Shown here in pieces: positions 1 to 11,682 of a stretch of DNA of 64,000 nucleotides. Location of the stretch: positions 89,181 through 153,180 of the forward strand of contig ML996699.1 in the NCBI GenBank assembly GCA_010356995.1, in the 5' to 3' direction. The stretch is from Trichodelitschia bisporula. Its lineage: Eukaryota > Ascomycota > Dothideomycetes > Phaeotrichales > Phaeotrichaceae. The position numbers were made by a program, and so were the translations under genes. The notes under the pieces are model-generated. The model had not been told where the DNA came from, made no database searches, and was given only the letters and a program-made list of their open reading frames with translations. Positions within the stretch are counted from its first letter, which is position 1. Each line of letters begins with the position of its first letter.

Positions 1-3000
1 TTGCACCCTCCTGCATGCTGCGCCCTGATAACCTGTATCCTCCAGCGCAGGTGGTGACTGTACGACGGGCAAGCGACAAGCGACAAGTCGCAGTGAATTG
101 ACGGCGTCGGGGTCGAATGGGCGACTCTGATGACCAGTCTATCAGTGATCGTAACCGTGAGACAAGAAGTGAGGGCGTTGGATTAGTCGGTGTTGCGCGC
201 AAGTATTGAGTTGTGGAACTTGTGTTAGGGAGTGTAAGGCGGCGCAGAGTCCGCAGGACAGTTCAAGTTGAACAGTAGTAGTAGCAAAAGCTGATTTGCC
301 AACTAGCAGCAAAACGGCGTGTTCGATTTTGTCTTCGGTCGACGAAAAGCGATTCGTAGTTGCGAAGCGAAAATGGGAGTTTCTGGGTCTGACGATCCAA
401 GGAATGGACGGAACTAAGCCAAAGGGAATAGCAATGAAGGGAAAACGGGCCCGAAAAGGAGTGACGGGGCACCGGATGAAGCCTCTGAAGTCGAGGAACT
501 GAAGGGAACGTGGTAGGAAACCGCAAAAGGCCGTGGATGGCGACTTTTTTGGTGATTCCAGAAAACAAGCTAGGGTTGAAGGATTGTGGGAGGGGGAGAG
601 AGAGGAGAGACGAAAAAGAACGTGTGAGAGAAAGCGAGGTGGAGAGGGAAATGAAGAGGCTTTGCTGACGACGGGAGAGACGAGACTGGGGGGTTTGGGT
701 TTGGGGGGGGGAGGGGTGGGCCACAAGTGCCGGGGGGGTTGTGTGTGAGGGTTGTGTGTGGCAGTACTGGGGGGGTGTGGGATGTGCCCCAGTGGTGTGT
801 GCAGTGGTGCAGCCAAAGGGGGGTCTTGGCGCCTAGACCGCCGCTAGGAGATGGCCCAAGCGAGTCTGACTGGGAGGGTGTTTGGTGAGGATGAGGATGA
901 GGGTAAGGGTGGAGGCCTTGGGGTCAACGCTTGATTTTGGAGGAGTTTTGGAGGAGTGCGCAATGAGGAGTTGGTGCCGCTGCGTGCGTGGGAGAGTGCC
1001 TGGATTATGGGGGTTCCTGTGGTGTCTCTGTGTGTGGGGGAGAGAGAGAGGGAGAGGGATGATGGCGGTGGGTGGTGGGCGGCGGACGGTTGGCGGGATG
1101 GGCTTGCTCAGCGTGGGCTTGTCTGTGTCTCTGATGAAGAGCGTGTGTCGTCGTCTTGCTTGTGTCTCTACCGTCTGTATCTGTTGTCCGTGCAGTTCCC
1201 GCTGCCAGTATCAAAGAACATCTTCAGGAGCGACGTTGAAGCAGAGAGCTAACTAGAATAGTAAGGTGGATTGACACCATGAGAAGGTAACAGTTTGGAG
1301 TCGCATTGTTTCCATAAGTCTATCAATAAGTGACTTGAAGGATCAAAGGATGACAGCGACGATCAGCGAACTTTCAGGGAGCGTCTGTTGTGCTCACTCA
1401 AGTACAATGGCGAGAAGTCCCGGGTGCGCCATGCTCGGATAGCGCGATACAGGTTGCGAAGAGGCGGCGCAAGGCGACATCCCGACAAAGATCCTCATCG
1501 CCTCGACCTCCTCGACCTCGAACCGGGCCTGCAAGCGTCGACGTACCGTGTACTCCGTACGCTGCCTCGATTCACCCACCTTGTGCGTCCATCATGCCTT
1601 CGCCATGCCTCCACACTGCCTCTAGTCCACGAAGAGCAACTCTCGTCTCCCCCCCGCCAACCAACCGCCGCGCTGTACAACGTCCAGTCGCGTTGTCCGA
1701 TGATGCGGGCGTCCTAGGCACGCGCTGGGGCAGCCTGGCCCGCTTCAGAGTGCAGACAAGAAAGATGTATGCATCCCGGTCTCCCTCCCTTCTTCCCATG
1801 TCCCATGATGCCGCCGCCGAACGCCGCCCTGCCGCGCTTGTGCCGTCTCCCAACGCCCGTTGTGGCCGTGCGGGCGCAGCCAGCGGGACCCGCTCACACC
1901 CGTTCCTCCGCTGCTTTTTGCGCCGTTGCCGTTGGGGAAGGCGGACGTCGGACTTGCGCGGGATTTTGGCAGCTGGTGCCGCTCCCGCCCTGATCGCGCA
2001 CACTTAGCTCGGCTCGTTCGGCCCCTTCCGCCATCGCGATGATGCTATGCCGAGTTCCGTGCCCCATATCAATGCTTCCTATGCACCACGCAATGCACAC
2101 TCCGTAACTCGGTGCGCTGTCTACAATCGCACAATGGTTCCATCCGCACAACACTGCTAGGCTCGTTCCTGGGACCTGACAGCACTCCCCTTGCAAGCAC
2201 AGGACCGCAGGGTTTCCATCGAGGCACAGGCCGATCCCACCCCAGTCCTGCGACGCTCATTGGTCACCAAGCGTGCGTTGCAGGCCGCACGCATGGTGCC
2301 TTTCTGCCTCACGCCAGTCTTCATCTGGTCAAGTGTCCGTCCTCACAGACCAGCCAGCCGCAAAGTCTTGACTAAGTGGCCGTTGACGCAAGTGATAGGA
2401 TCGCCTTCTCGTGGCCACGCTCTGGAGAAATGTCGAAAACGGTGCGATTCGCCTGGGAGGGCTGAAAGTGGTCTTCGAATCGTTCGCCAGAGAAATAGAA
2501 AAGAGCCTCGCCAGCCTGACAATCCACCACACCCACAGCCTGGTTGATGCCATCCACCTCTGGCTCTCGAGCGCTCCGTGCGGCATCGCCGACCCTCTTG
2601 TCTCCCCCTCCTCTGCTGATCTCCCAAGCCCACGCGCCTTGCTTGAAGCTCTCGTGAAACCAGGCAGCGACGCGTTGACCACAGGTCCAATCAGCGTGCT
2701 CCCCAAGTGATAATGTCCATGGCGGCCTCGGGAGCGGCCAGAGCAGCGGCCACCGCCACAGGTAAAGGCAAGGGGAGGCGGTTCCATCCCACTTCTCCCT
2801 GGATCACCTTGTAACAAGTAGGCGCTTCACCATTGGCTCTCAAGCTCACCTCAATGCCGCCGGGCCCAGCAGATCGGCTCACAAACTGGCAAGAAGGCGG
2901 ACTGGCTTCCCGCGCCCGAAAGCCTGAGTACTCAGCACGGCTGCCCGCGGATGAAGTCAGAAAGCATCACGATTAACCTCTGTCATCGCGCTATTTCAAG

Positions 3001-4447
3001 CGCGCGAACGGATTGCACCGTCGTCTGTGAGCAGATCCGTGGCCCAGTCGTAACCGAGAGCCCTTACCTTCACGTTTATTGCGCGCAGCCAGCATCCGTT
3101 GTCTGTTTTAAACACCCTCGGCCCAACGAGCAAATCGTAGGATCGCTGAAGCCACGAGGCCTGCTCCTCCAGCCCTCAGAATGGAATTCGAGGTCTCCGA
3201 ACTCATCACCGAGCCAGTTCCGTTTGCCTATAATTAATTGCCCGCACGGCCTCAATCGGGCTCTTTTGTGTATTTGTTTGGAACGGGAAGCTAGGGCAGC
3301 ACAAAGTCGCGACGCTCGCACGGGATTTGGGCCGGGTAACGTGTTTGCGCGCCCAATATATCGTGGATCCCGCAGCCTCGAGGCGGTGACTGGCTCCGCA
3401 CCGTTTCATGTCGCGGGGTAGTGTTGCGCATCGCATGAAGTGTACAGTATGACCGCATAAGAGCTCGAGACTATGGCGACCTCGCCATACATCCAGTGCC
3501 GCAGCGCGCAGTGCAGTGCCGCAGCGCCAATATGGCTATCGGCCACGGTTCCGCGGGTCGAGCCCTGGATGACCTGGCTGAAGTGAGTATCCTAACCATG
3601 AATCTCCATTTACGCAGATGAGCAGCCCGATGCTAGGCTCCATTGCGCATCTGGCCAGCCGGATGCACCGACGTTTTTGTGTTTGACGTGCAATACGTCG
3701 GTAGCCAGTAGCCGCTGGCCGTTAGCCTAAGGGACGACGTTTGAAGCTAGTGTGGCTCGATACGCGCGAAGGCGCCGTCATTCGGGGAAAATATGATTGG
3801 TTGCGCACCTGCGATGCTTGGCGGGGGCTTGCGACTTCACGTCGCGCTTTGATACGGTCGAGGGGATGATGTGCATGCGGTAGTTAGTCAAGCTCGTAGA
3901 GTCCACTGTGTCTGGACTACGGATTAAGGTACCATAAAGACCTGAAGCAGCCGCGATAGGTCGTCAAGATGGATACCCGCAACATGCAACCGCCCTTTCG
4001 ACGCCACCCACGGTATTTGGCTGAGGTAGACGAGATGGCGGAAGAAGCCGGCGGATGAGCAAATCAGGGCCAACGTCAAGCGCTATGACCGTTTGATACT
4101 GCGATGCCTTTCGGTAGCTGCTACGAGTATGCTTTTGCTGAATCATTAGCCATTCTAATGGACTTTCCATCGACTTGAAGAACGAGCCGAGGGATGATAA
4201 TAGGTAACTTTTCAACAACATGTGCTCCTTCCACGAAACGAGTCCGTGCAACACCGACCCTCCAGAGCGAGCCGTGGAAGGTGCGGTACTGTCTTGACGC
4301 CGATTGCGGACATTTTCAACGAGCGCAGACACCTTCAGTTACAGGGATGAAGCCGACAATCGATTGAGCATTCCCGGGATCCAAAATACAGATGCTACCA
4401 TTTCAGCGCCAGACGCCGTGAATCTAAACTTCCGACCGGGTATACCA
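1..4447. other. Gene-poor left end, no gene recognised
   Basis: I found no reading frame with a recognisable domain or a convincing exon chain. Open frames at 1.4-2.0 kb come from GC-rich sequence and read as Pro/Arg/Ser-rich on both strands, which is typical of chance ORFs. A purine- and GT-rich stretch lies at about 570-800. A 14-bp direct repeat occurs at 3494-3507 and 3514-3527. The right part (3.9-4.4 kb) is downstream of the minus-strand DUG3-type gene and probably holds its 3' UTR. Confidence 0.5.
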
Positions 4448-5662
4448 TTACTCCGAGCGACCTTCGCTGAAACGCATGCGCACCTTTAAATCATCACCCA
4501 GATCTCGCAGATCGCGGCCCTTCTCCGGCGTGCTCGGCGTGGAGCCGTCCGTGATAACCTCCTTTTTGGCATTGGTCACCGTCTGCCCCTTGGTCTGCGC
4601 AAACTGTGCCGAGCGCGAGTGTGACGGGTTATCGCTGTAGAACTCGTCGATGATCGGGTGAATCATGACCGTCTGGCCGTGGATCGTCAAAATAGAGTTT
4701 GTCGGTACCGTGACCCAGTTGTCTGTTGGTCAGCAACGTGACAGCGATAGAGTAGTGGAGTGCAGCATACCTCGTTCGAATGTCAGGGGCTCGCTGGCCA
4801 CGAGTACAATGTCCGCCCCCTTATCCCGCCGCTCCATCTTGTAGTTCGCCTTGCCATCCTCACTCCGCGTCCCGTACTCCTTCCAGTTGGTGCCACTGGA
4901 GAAAAAAAGACTCGCGGCCTCGTCCGTCTTGCTGCTCACATAGCGCGTGCAGACGACATTATGACCGTCCGTAACAGCAAAGTTGAGCAAGCTGCGTGTA
5001 TCCTCAGTACGCAGCTCGTCCGGAATGTCAGCGATGAGGGCATTAATCCGGCGGATCGTCTCGAGCATCGCCCGCCGCAGGATGCTATGTCCGAAGCCGT
5101 CTTTGCCGACCTGGCTCGGGTGGATCCCCATGCGGTCCATACTGTCGAGGAACAGCGCAAACGCCCACTCGCTATCGGTGCCGCCCTGGACGAAGATGAA
5201 CCACTCGTCCCGCAGGCTCGACGCTAGACGGCGCTTCACATGGCGCCACCCGCCGATGCCACCATTATGCATCCACATCAGACTGCCGCATCGGAAGGGG
5301 TGGCAGTTCTGGTCCGACAAGTTTCCCTCAGTCGTGGCGCGTACGTGCGCAAATATCAGCGATGATGTCGTCTTTGACGCTAGCCGCTCGAGGTTCAGGC
5401 AGTTCCACGCCGGGATCGTGCTCGTGAAAATACAAGGCTCCGGGCCTAGTGCCGGTGACGTGTAATATCCAACTCCGAAGCCATCACCATTGTGTGGACG
5501 TCTCCGGTCAAGGCGGAGACGTGAGTCGTAGGATTGTGTGAGGATGGAGTGCGCGGGAGAGAGGATGAGCTCTGAGAGGAGAATCTCGTCACGCCCTTTG
5601 TAGACCTAAGTTGTTAGCCACGCCGGCGCACACAGCGGGATACTTGCAAGAAAGCGGCACAT
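4448..5662 (-). CDS. dug3: DUG3-type class II glutamine amidotransferase
   Basis: Three exons give 374 aa: 5662-5648, 5605-4771 and 4722-4448. The protein starts MCRFL-VYKG, so Cys2 is the N-terminal nucleophile of class II glutamine amidotransferases. Later blocks (HNGDGFGVGYY, the HVRATTEG region, MWMHNGGIGGW, FERDNWVTVPTNSIL) match the DUG3 family, whose yeast member has about 357 aa. In yeast, Dug3 works with Dug2 as the glutamine-amidotransferase-like part of the cytosolic gamma-glutamyl-transpeptidase-independent glutathione degradation complex. Intron 1 (5647-5606, 42 nt) begins GCAAGT and ends TTAG, so it is a GC-AG intron with a GCTAAC branch site. A GT donor at 5643 would put exon 2 out of frame. 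Intron 2 (4770-4723, 48 nt) is GT-AG. Confidence 0.9.
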
Positions 5663-6268
5663 GGCTTATGAGCGGAAGGGTAGCGAGGAGGGCAGAAGAG
5701 GGTCAGGCGAGGGGTAAAGAAAGATATCTATGACTCGAATCAGTACCACGTAAGGCTGGCGAGGCAAATAAAGGGCGATTGCGTGATTTGGAGCGGCACG
5801 GCGCAAAGGGTGGCACTGACCAAGTGTGGGGTTTCCGCCTCAAGAATGTCATCTCGACAGAATGATACAAAGAACGAAGAATACAAACTGTGTCCCCGGC
5901 TATCGGATGCAGCGTGGGGTTGACGCCTTGCTTCTGTGTAGTTGGGCGATTGGCGTGGTGTCTATGCAGTTGAATGAACTCTGTGAGCGGTGCAGACTGC
6001 GGACTGCCTTAACAATGGACGTTGAACGGTGAAAAAAACAATTTCCTCACCAAAGGAGTTCAATGATAGCCGATCGGTCGAGATCTTCCTATCTTAATTC
6101 AAGCCTCGTCCGGTCACCGCCTCAAACTACCGCCAACCTACTGACGCACGTCACACGTGACAGCCACGGTCAAGGATTTTGTGACCCACCATCGCCGCCA
6201 ACCTTACTCCGTGCCGACGACATCATCACCGACCCCAACCTCACCTCAACACCCACATCCATGTTGCC
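5663..6268. other. Divergent promoter region dug3 / mgm1
   Basis: This 606-bp interval separates the start codons of the minus-strand dug3 and the plus-strand mgm1, so it should hold both promoters and 5' leaders. No long ORF or repeat is seen. The part nearest mgm1 (6110-6260) is C-rich, as is common for leaders of fungal housekeeping genes. Confidence 0.55.
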
Positions 6269-6272
6269 ATGA
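6261..6272 (+). promoter_or_regulatory. Three-codon uORF overlapping the mgm1 start
   Basis: ATG TTG CCA TGA lies directly before the mgm1 start. Its stop codon overlaps the main ATG in the four bases ATGA (6269-6272). If the leader is transcribed through here, ribosomes that initiate at 6261 would terminate on top of the main start. This could reduce translation or feed it by termination-reinitiation. The uORF itself is directly seen; the regulatory role is inference. Confidence 0.4.
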
Positions 6273-9064
6273 GCGGACGTGTGCTCTTTGCACGCTTGGT
6301 GCCGCTTGCACGCCGTCCACTCCTCCACAATGTCCGTCCCTATCCCCGCCGCAACCTGCCTGCCGGCATAAACTCGCTGCACCATGTCCCCGCCGTCCGC
6401 CCCATCTCCTTCGTCCGCGTGCTGCCTAAGCTCTTCACCAAACTCGCGACCCTTGGTGCAGCTGCCGGCGGTGCTACAGTAGCTGGATTGGTATACATTC
6501 AGAACCAGGCGAGTGCTGCAGGAACGTACGTCTCCGGAATCTTCAGCCAGGCCAAAGATGGAGCTTGGACCCTCGGTGGGGGCGCTTACGAGGGCGCAAC
6601 CGATACACTTGATCGGATGAAGCGGGGCTGGGAGACTACAAGGGAGAAGGTCGAGGTGCCCGAATGGCTGTCCGGCATCCTCGCCGGCAAGGAGGGCGGC
6701 GACGGAAACAGCGGGAACGGACAAGGCAAAGGACCGGAGCCGAAGCATAGTGCATCTGGCGTTGCTGCTGGCGGTGCAGCTGCTGCAGCGTTTGGATTTG
6801 GCTCCAGCGATGATAACAAGGACGAAGAGAAGGCCGCCCGGGACGACCAGATGATGCTGCTCACGAAGAAGATGATCCACATCCGGACCCTGTTGCAGTC
6901 GGTTGGTAAGTCGGACTCGCTCACACTCCCGTCTATCGTTGTCATTGGGTCCCAGTCGTCAGGGAAGAGTTCCGTGCTCGAGGCTATCGTCGGACACGAG
7001 TTCCTCCCAAAGGGCAACAACATGGTCACCCGCCGTCCCATTGAGCTGACACTCGTCAACACCCCCGACGCAAAGGCCGAGTACGGGGAGTTCCCGGCGC
7101 TCGGCCTCGGCAAGATATCCGACTTTTCTTCGATCCAAAAGACGCTCACCGACCTCAATCTTGCCGTTCCCGCTGAGGAGTGCGTCTCAGACGATCCCAT
7201 CCAGCTGCGTATCTACTCACCTAACGTTCCCGACCTCTCCCTGATCGACCTTCCCGGCTACATCCAGGTGACGAGCCTCGATCAGCCACCGGAGCTCAAA
7301 GAGAAGATTGCTGAGCTGTGCGACAAGTACATCCAGCCGCCGAATGTGATCCTCGCCATCTCCGCCGCGGACGTTGACCTGGCCAACTCGACTGCGCTCC
7401 GGGCCAGCAGAGCTGTGGACCCCCGCGGTGAGCGGACTATTGGAGTCATCACCAAGATGGATCTCGTTGATCCTGACCGTGGCTACAGTATGCTGCACGA
7501 CTCCAAGTATTCTCTGCGATTGGGATACGTTGGCGTCGTTGCACGCGTTCCGCCGTCAACCACGACCACCAAACTGTTCAACCGCGGCAACTCCAACATC
7601 TCTCAGGCCGTCATGAGGAACGAGGCCGCCTTTTTCACCGCGCACCCGCAAGAATTTGGGCCGGAAGCGCACGTGGAAGTCGGCATGGGCAGTCTCCGGA
7701 AAAAGCTTATGCACGTCCTGGAGCAGACCATGGCGAGCAGCCTCAAGTCTACCACGGAGGTTATCCACCAAGAGCTCGCGGAGGCTACATACGAGTTTAA
7801 GGTGCAGTACAACGACCGCCCGCTCAGTGCTGAGACATACCTCGCCGAGAGCCTTGACGCTTTCAAGCACTCTTTCCGCGGCTTTGCCGAGACCTTCGGC
7901 CGCAGCCAGGTTCGCGAGCTCATCAAGCAAGAACTCGACCAGCAGGTCCTGAACCTACTTGCCCAGCGGTACTGGAACAAGCCGATTGAGGACCTCTTTC
8001 CGACGGCGCTGGATACGGATTCGCTTACCGACCTGCCCAAGGCAGATCCCGAGCACCCCCTCTGGCACCTCAAGCTCGACGCCTCGAGCGCTGCTCTGAC
8101 GAAGCTGGGCATCGGGCGTCTCGCGACCTCGGTGGTTGCAAACGCCCTGCAGACGCACATAGATCACCTCATCCAAGGTTCTACCTTTGCGAACCACCCC
8201 TTCGGCCGCAAGGCCATCGCCGATGCTTCAACAACCATCCTGCGCGACTTGTCTTACGACATTAGCGACGAGCTGGAAATCTGCATCAAGCCGTACAAGT
8301 ACCGCATTGAGCTGGATGACAACGAGTGGGCGAAGGGCCGTGATAACATTACCAGCGTGCTCAAGGAGGAGCTCCGGGTGTGCGAAGCAGCTGTCAAGCA
8401 CGTCGAGACCGAGGTCGGCGGCCGCAAGAAGCTGCGTGACGTCATGGGTTTCATCGATCGCGTGCGCAATGGGCAAGTTGTTCTTGAGGGCGATGGCGTT
8501 GGCGGTGCTGGGGGCTTCAGTGCTGCTCTTCTGCGAAAAGGTACGTCGATATATCGCACATCATGTCTCATTGCTAACAACTAAGGCCGCGAAGCCGTCT
8601 TTCTGCGCGACCGTTCCGGCATTCTGAAGATGCGCATGATGGCCGTGCGATCGAAGCAATGCGCGAACAAGGCCAACAAATACTTCTGCCCGGAAGTATT
8701 CCTCGACGCGGTAGCAGATAAGCTGACGACCACGGCCGACCTATTCCTGGATGCCGAGTTGCTCTCCAAGTTTTACTACAGCGTAAGTCATTCCCATTTT
8801 CGCTTCCAGGTGAAGCTGACATTGTAGTTTCCCCGTGAACTGGATGCGCGCCTGGGTCACGGGCTGTCCAAGGCCGAGATCGAGCGCTTCGCCCGCGAGG
8901 ACCCGAAGATCCGGCGGCATCTGGATGTTGTAAAGCGCAAGGAGCTTTTGGAATACGTGCTCAAAGAGATAGACTCATTGCGGCAACTGGAGGCGCGGGA
9001 GAAGCGCTCCGCGCGGGGTTCGCGCCCTGACCGTGAGAAGAGGAGAGGTTGGGGGTTGTTTTAG
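6269..9064 (+). CDS. mgm1: Mitochondrial inner-membrane dynamin-like GTPase
   Basis: Three exons (6269-8540, 8586-8782, 8828-9064) give 901 aa, close to yeast Mgm1 at about 902. The N-terminus is Arg-rich and almost free of acidic residues up to about residue 50, as in a mitochondrial presequence. It is followed by a membrane segment at about 59-78 and a second Ala/Gly-rich hydrophobic stretch at about 161-178, the region where the rhomboid protease cuts the family into long and short forms. GTPase motifs are G1 GSQSSGKSS (227-235), DLPG (327-330) and TKMD (395-398). The C-terminal assembly region includes GREAVFLRDR, built across intron 1. Mgm1/OPA1 drives inner-membrane fusion and cristae maintenance. 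Both introns are 45 nt and GT-AG. Confidence 0.96.
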
Positions 9065-11682
9065 ACGAACGGTTTGGGGCTTATTCTTCTGGCGTTTCTG
9101 CGCTTTGCTGCTAACGAAGATACCACGCGTATGCTGTTGGGATGCTGAGTAGGCTGCATTGCTCTCATTGTACTCTAACGATCATGACCTAGAGTCCCAT
9201 GGACTGGCTGCAACGTTGACGAATTTATATTTATACAACCCGACGTTCACCACCCATGTTTCCCAACGCCATATTTGCGGTGGAGTGTACCAGCGACGGC
9301 GCTTCGGGACTCCCCCCCCCCCCCATCCATCACCACTCCCACATACCGCCATATACAACTCCAATCCTCATCCTCATATTGTCGCAGAAGGTACGAGAGT
9401 GTAATTAAATTCATGGAATGTTTGTCTAGCACATACGGCCATAGGTCGCAGACATATACCTGTGTCCGCGGGAAAATAGCCGCCAAATCCGGCGGTTTGT
9501 AACGGCGTTTCTGGCGTCAGATTTCCCCAATGCAGGCTTCCAAGAAATCGGGCGCTTAGAGTGTTCAGTATCCCTGTTGATGGCTAACAAATTCCAGCGG
9601 ACGAATTATATGAATTAGAAAATCTAAAAAGCGGCTTACCTCGCATCGAGAATCAGCCCTCCGCCACTTTTTCTAGCTTCCGCCTCGTGCCCCTCTTGGG
9701 TCTCTCCATCGCCGCCGCCTCAATGCGTCCTCCCGCATGCCGTTTTTTCGTCTCGCCCACCCCTTCGTCTCGCCCGCCCCTTCGTCTTGCCCACTTCTTC
9801 ATGTCGTTTTACCCCTTGCCTCGCCTACCTTTTCGCCTGATCTCGCCCTAGCAGCCACGCTGCCCGAGCACAGACTGCCTATTTGGCTCGCGTGGGGCAT
9901 TGAGGCGGGCCTGTCGGGCGCGCTGATGGACGAGGACGGGGCGTACGAGGGCCCGTTGCTGGGCCTTTAAGTTGGTTGGCGACCATATATGCCGCACGGG
10001 TAGCATACGTATGTGGCGCCAAATATTGGGAGCGCGAATTTCGTACGGCGTGCGCGGGAGGAGCCGTTTCGGGGGGGGGGGGCAGCGTGCTGGTCAGTAG
10101 GGAGGTGGCGTTGGTGATTAGGCTGGCTTACGAGGGGGAGCCAGTACTATGGACGAAGCCGCGGTGGGTCAGGGTTAGGACGTGGGTGAGTATAGGTTCT
10201 GCGGGCGCCTAGACGAGAAGTGGGAGTAGGGAGGTGCGAGGGTCACGAACTGGCGGAGGTTTCGGCGGTGCTGTGGGGGGGTCGGGAACTGCGGGTAGTT
10301 TTGCTTGCGACTACCGGATGAGTTGCTGCAGCTGCAGCTGGTAGTAAACTGGTAGTAGTAGAGGTTATCCGTTGGGCCGCAGGAGGGGCTGTGCGGGAGA
10401 GGTTGCTAGAAGGGTGGCTGCGTGTAGGTGCGGGGGCGGTAGGGTAGTTACCGGTGAAAGTTTGCACACCGGGAGCGATACGCTGATATGTAAGGCTTTG
10501 CGCGGCGTGACTTGCTGCGGGTAGGCCTAGGTGATTTCCGATAGCCCATCCGACGAGGGGAGAGCTGGGCGCGGTATATTCGTAAACGAAGAGGTGGTAG
10601 AATAGGATACTTGCGAGGCCGGGAATGCGATGGATACGGGTCACGCGGGGCCGCTTGATGGACGGGAGGAGCCGCTTGATGGACGGGAGGAGCCGCTTGA
10701 TGGATGGGAGGAGCCGCTTGATGGACGGGAGGAGCCGCTAGGCTAGTTCGAGGGGAAGCTAGGCGCCGTCTATTACTTCAACCTTTTGCCAGTGTTGGTC
10801 TGTTGACGACAAGTTGTGGAGTTGTGAATGGATAATCGTTTCTCCTCGGTGGGGATGAGGCCTTTCCTTCGCAGTTGGAATGGCCGCACTCTCCCGCGGG
10901 CTCAATTGTTCCATGGTACTGTATGTTTCTCGAGTCCCGCGCTGATGACACGATACAACATGACTGTTACGATGTCGTCCGCTCAACTCCAATCGAGCCT
11001 TTAATCCAGCACCAGGACGCTTGCTAACACCCATCTCATACATTACCCGGCCACCTCTTCCACAGAATCAACTACGTATCTTGTTAAAATGAAGTGTGAG
11101 CATGACTGAGTTGCTTAATTAACTAGCAGTAGGAAGTGAGCTGACTATATACCTCGCCAGGAGACGATCCCTGTCTCCTGGCTCCGCTCCAGCCACCTCA
11201 GATTACCGCCACAAATTCAACATATCTCCTCCATCAGAACAGTCTGTATGCTCCGTCTGTCCCTCACTACGCTGCCAAACTCCCACCCAAAACCATGGCC
11301 GCTACTCCGGCATCCTCCTGAGCCTGTTTATGCTCGAGCCCTGATCAGTCTCGATATCCCGTACAGCAGCTACGACGCGGGCATAGACGACGCAAGCAGC
11401 GTGGGCGGTGCAACATGGATGAACAACCGGGTATGTCCTCCAGCGAAGTCTTCGTCTATGAACTGATCAGTTGGTAGGAGAATTTGATGCCCCGTGGCAT
11501 GTGGCTGTGTCTCCTCCAATCTCGTCCTCCCCCTCCGCGCTCGACAGTTCACAGCCTCATTCTTGGCATTCTGCCCTGCAGTTGAGTTCAGACGGAAGCC
11601 CCAAAGTCTCGCCTTTAACCTCGAGTTCCGGTCCTGCATTTTCAGAAGTCCTCAATTTTTGACTAGAATCATTATTTCCAAG
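9065..11682. other. Intergenic, low-complexity sequence
   Basis: There is no recognisable gene over 2.6 kb. The stretch holds a 14-nt C run near 9307-9320, a CT-rich block at 9650-9850, a G run near 10070 and the 21-bp tandem repeat listed separately. The right 450 bp is upstream of the broken PNP-NACHT gene and would contain its promoter. Confidence 0.5.
10651..10739. repeat. 21-bp tandem repeat, about 4.2 copies
   Basis: The unit starting CCGCTTGATGGACGGGAGGA (21 bp) is repeated four times at 10651-10734, followed by a partial CCGCT. Copy 3 differs by one base (GGATGG for GGACGG). A minus-strand ORF (10243-10644) stops just before the array. I see no coding role and treat it as a minisatellite. 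Confidence 0.85.

Noticed and set aside
142-816. Long open frames on both strands at the left end
   Set aside because: They are low-complexity Pro/Ser/Arg readings of GT- and GA-rich sequence with no domain and no supporting splice structure.
1388-2007. Overlapping ORFs on three frames at 1.4-2.0 kb
   Set aside because: High GC removes stop codons by chance; the frames overlap each other and show no family motif.
3964-4332. 122-aa minus-strand ORF behind dug3
   Set aside because: No similarity to the DUG3 C-terminus and no plausible splice to it; more likely 3' UTR.
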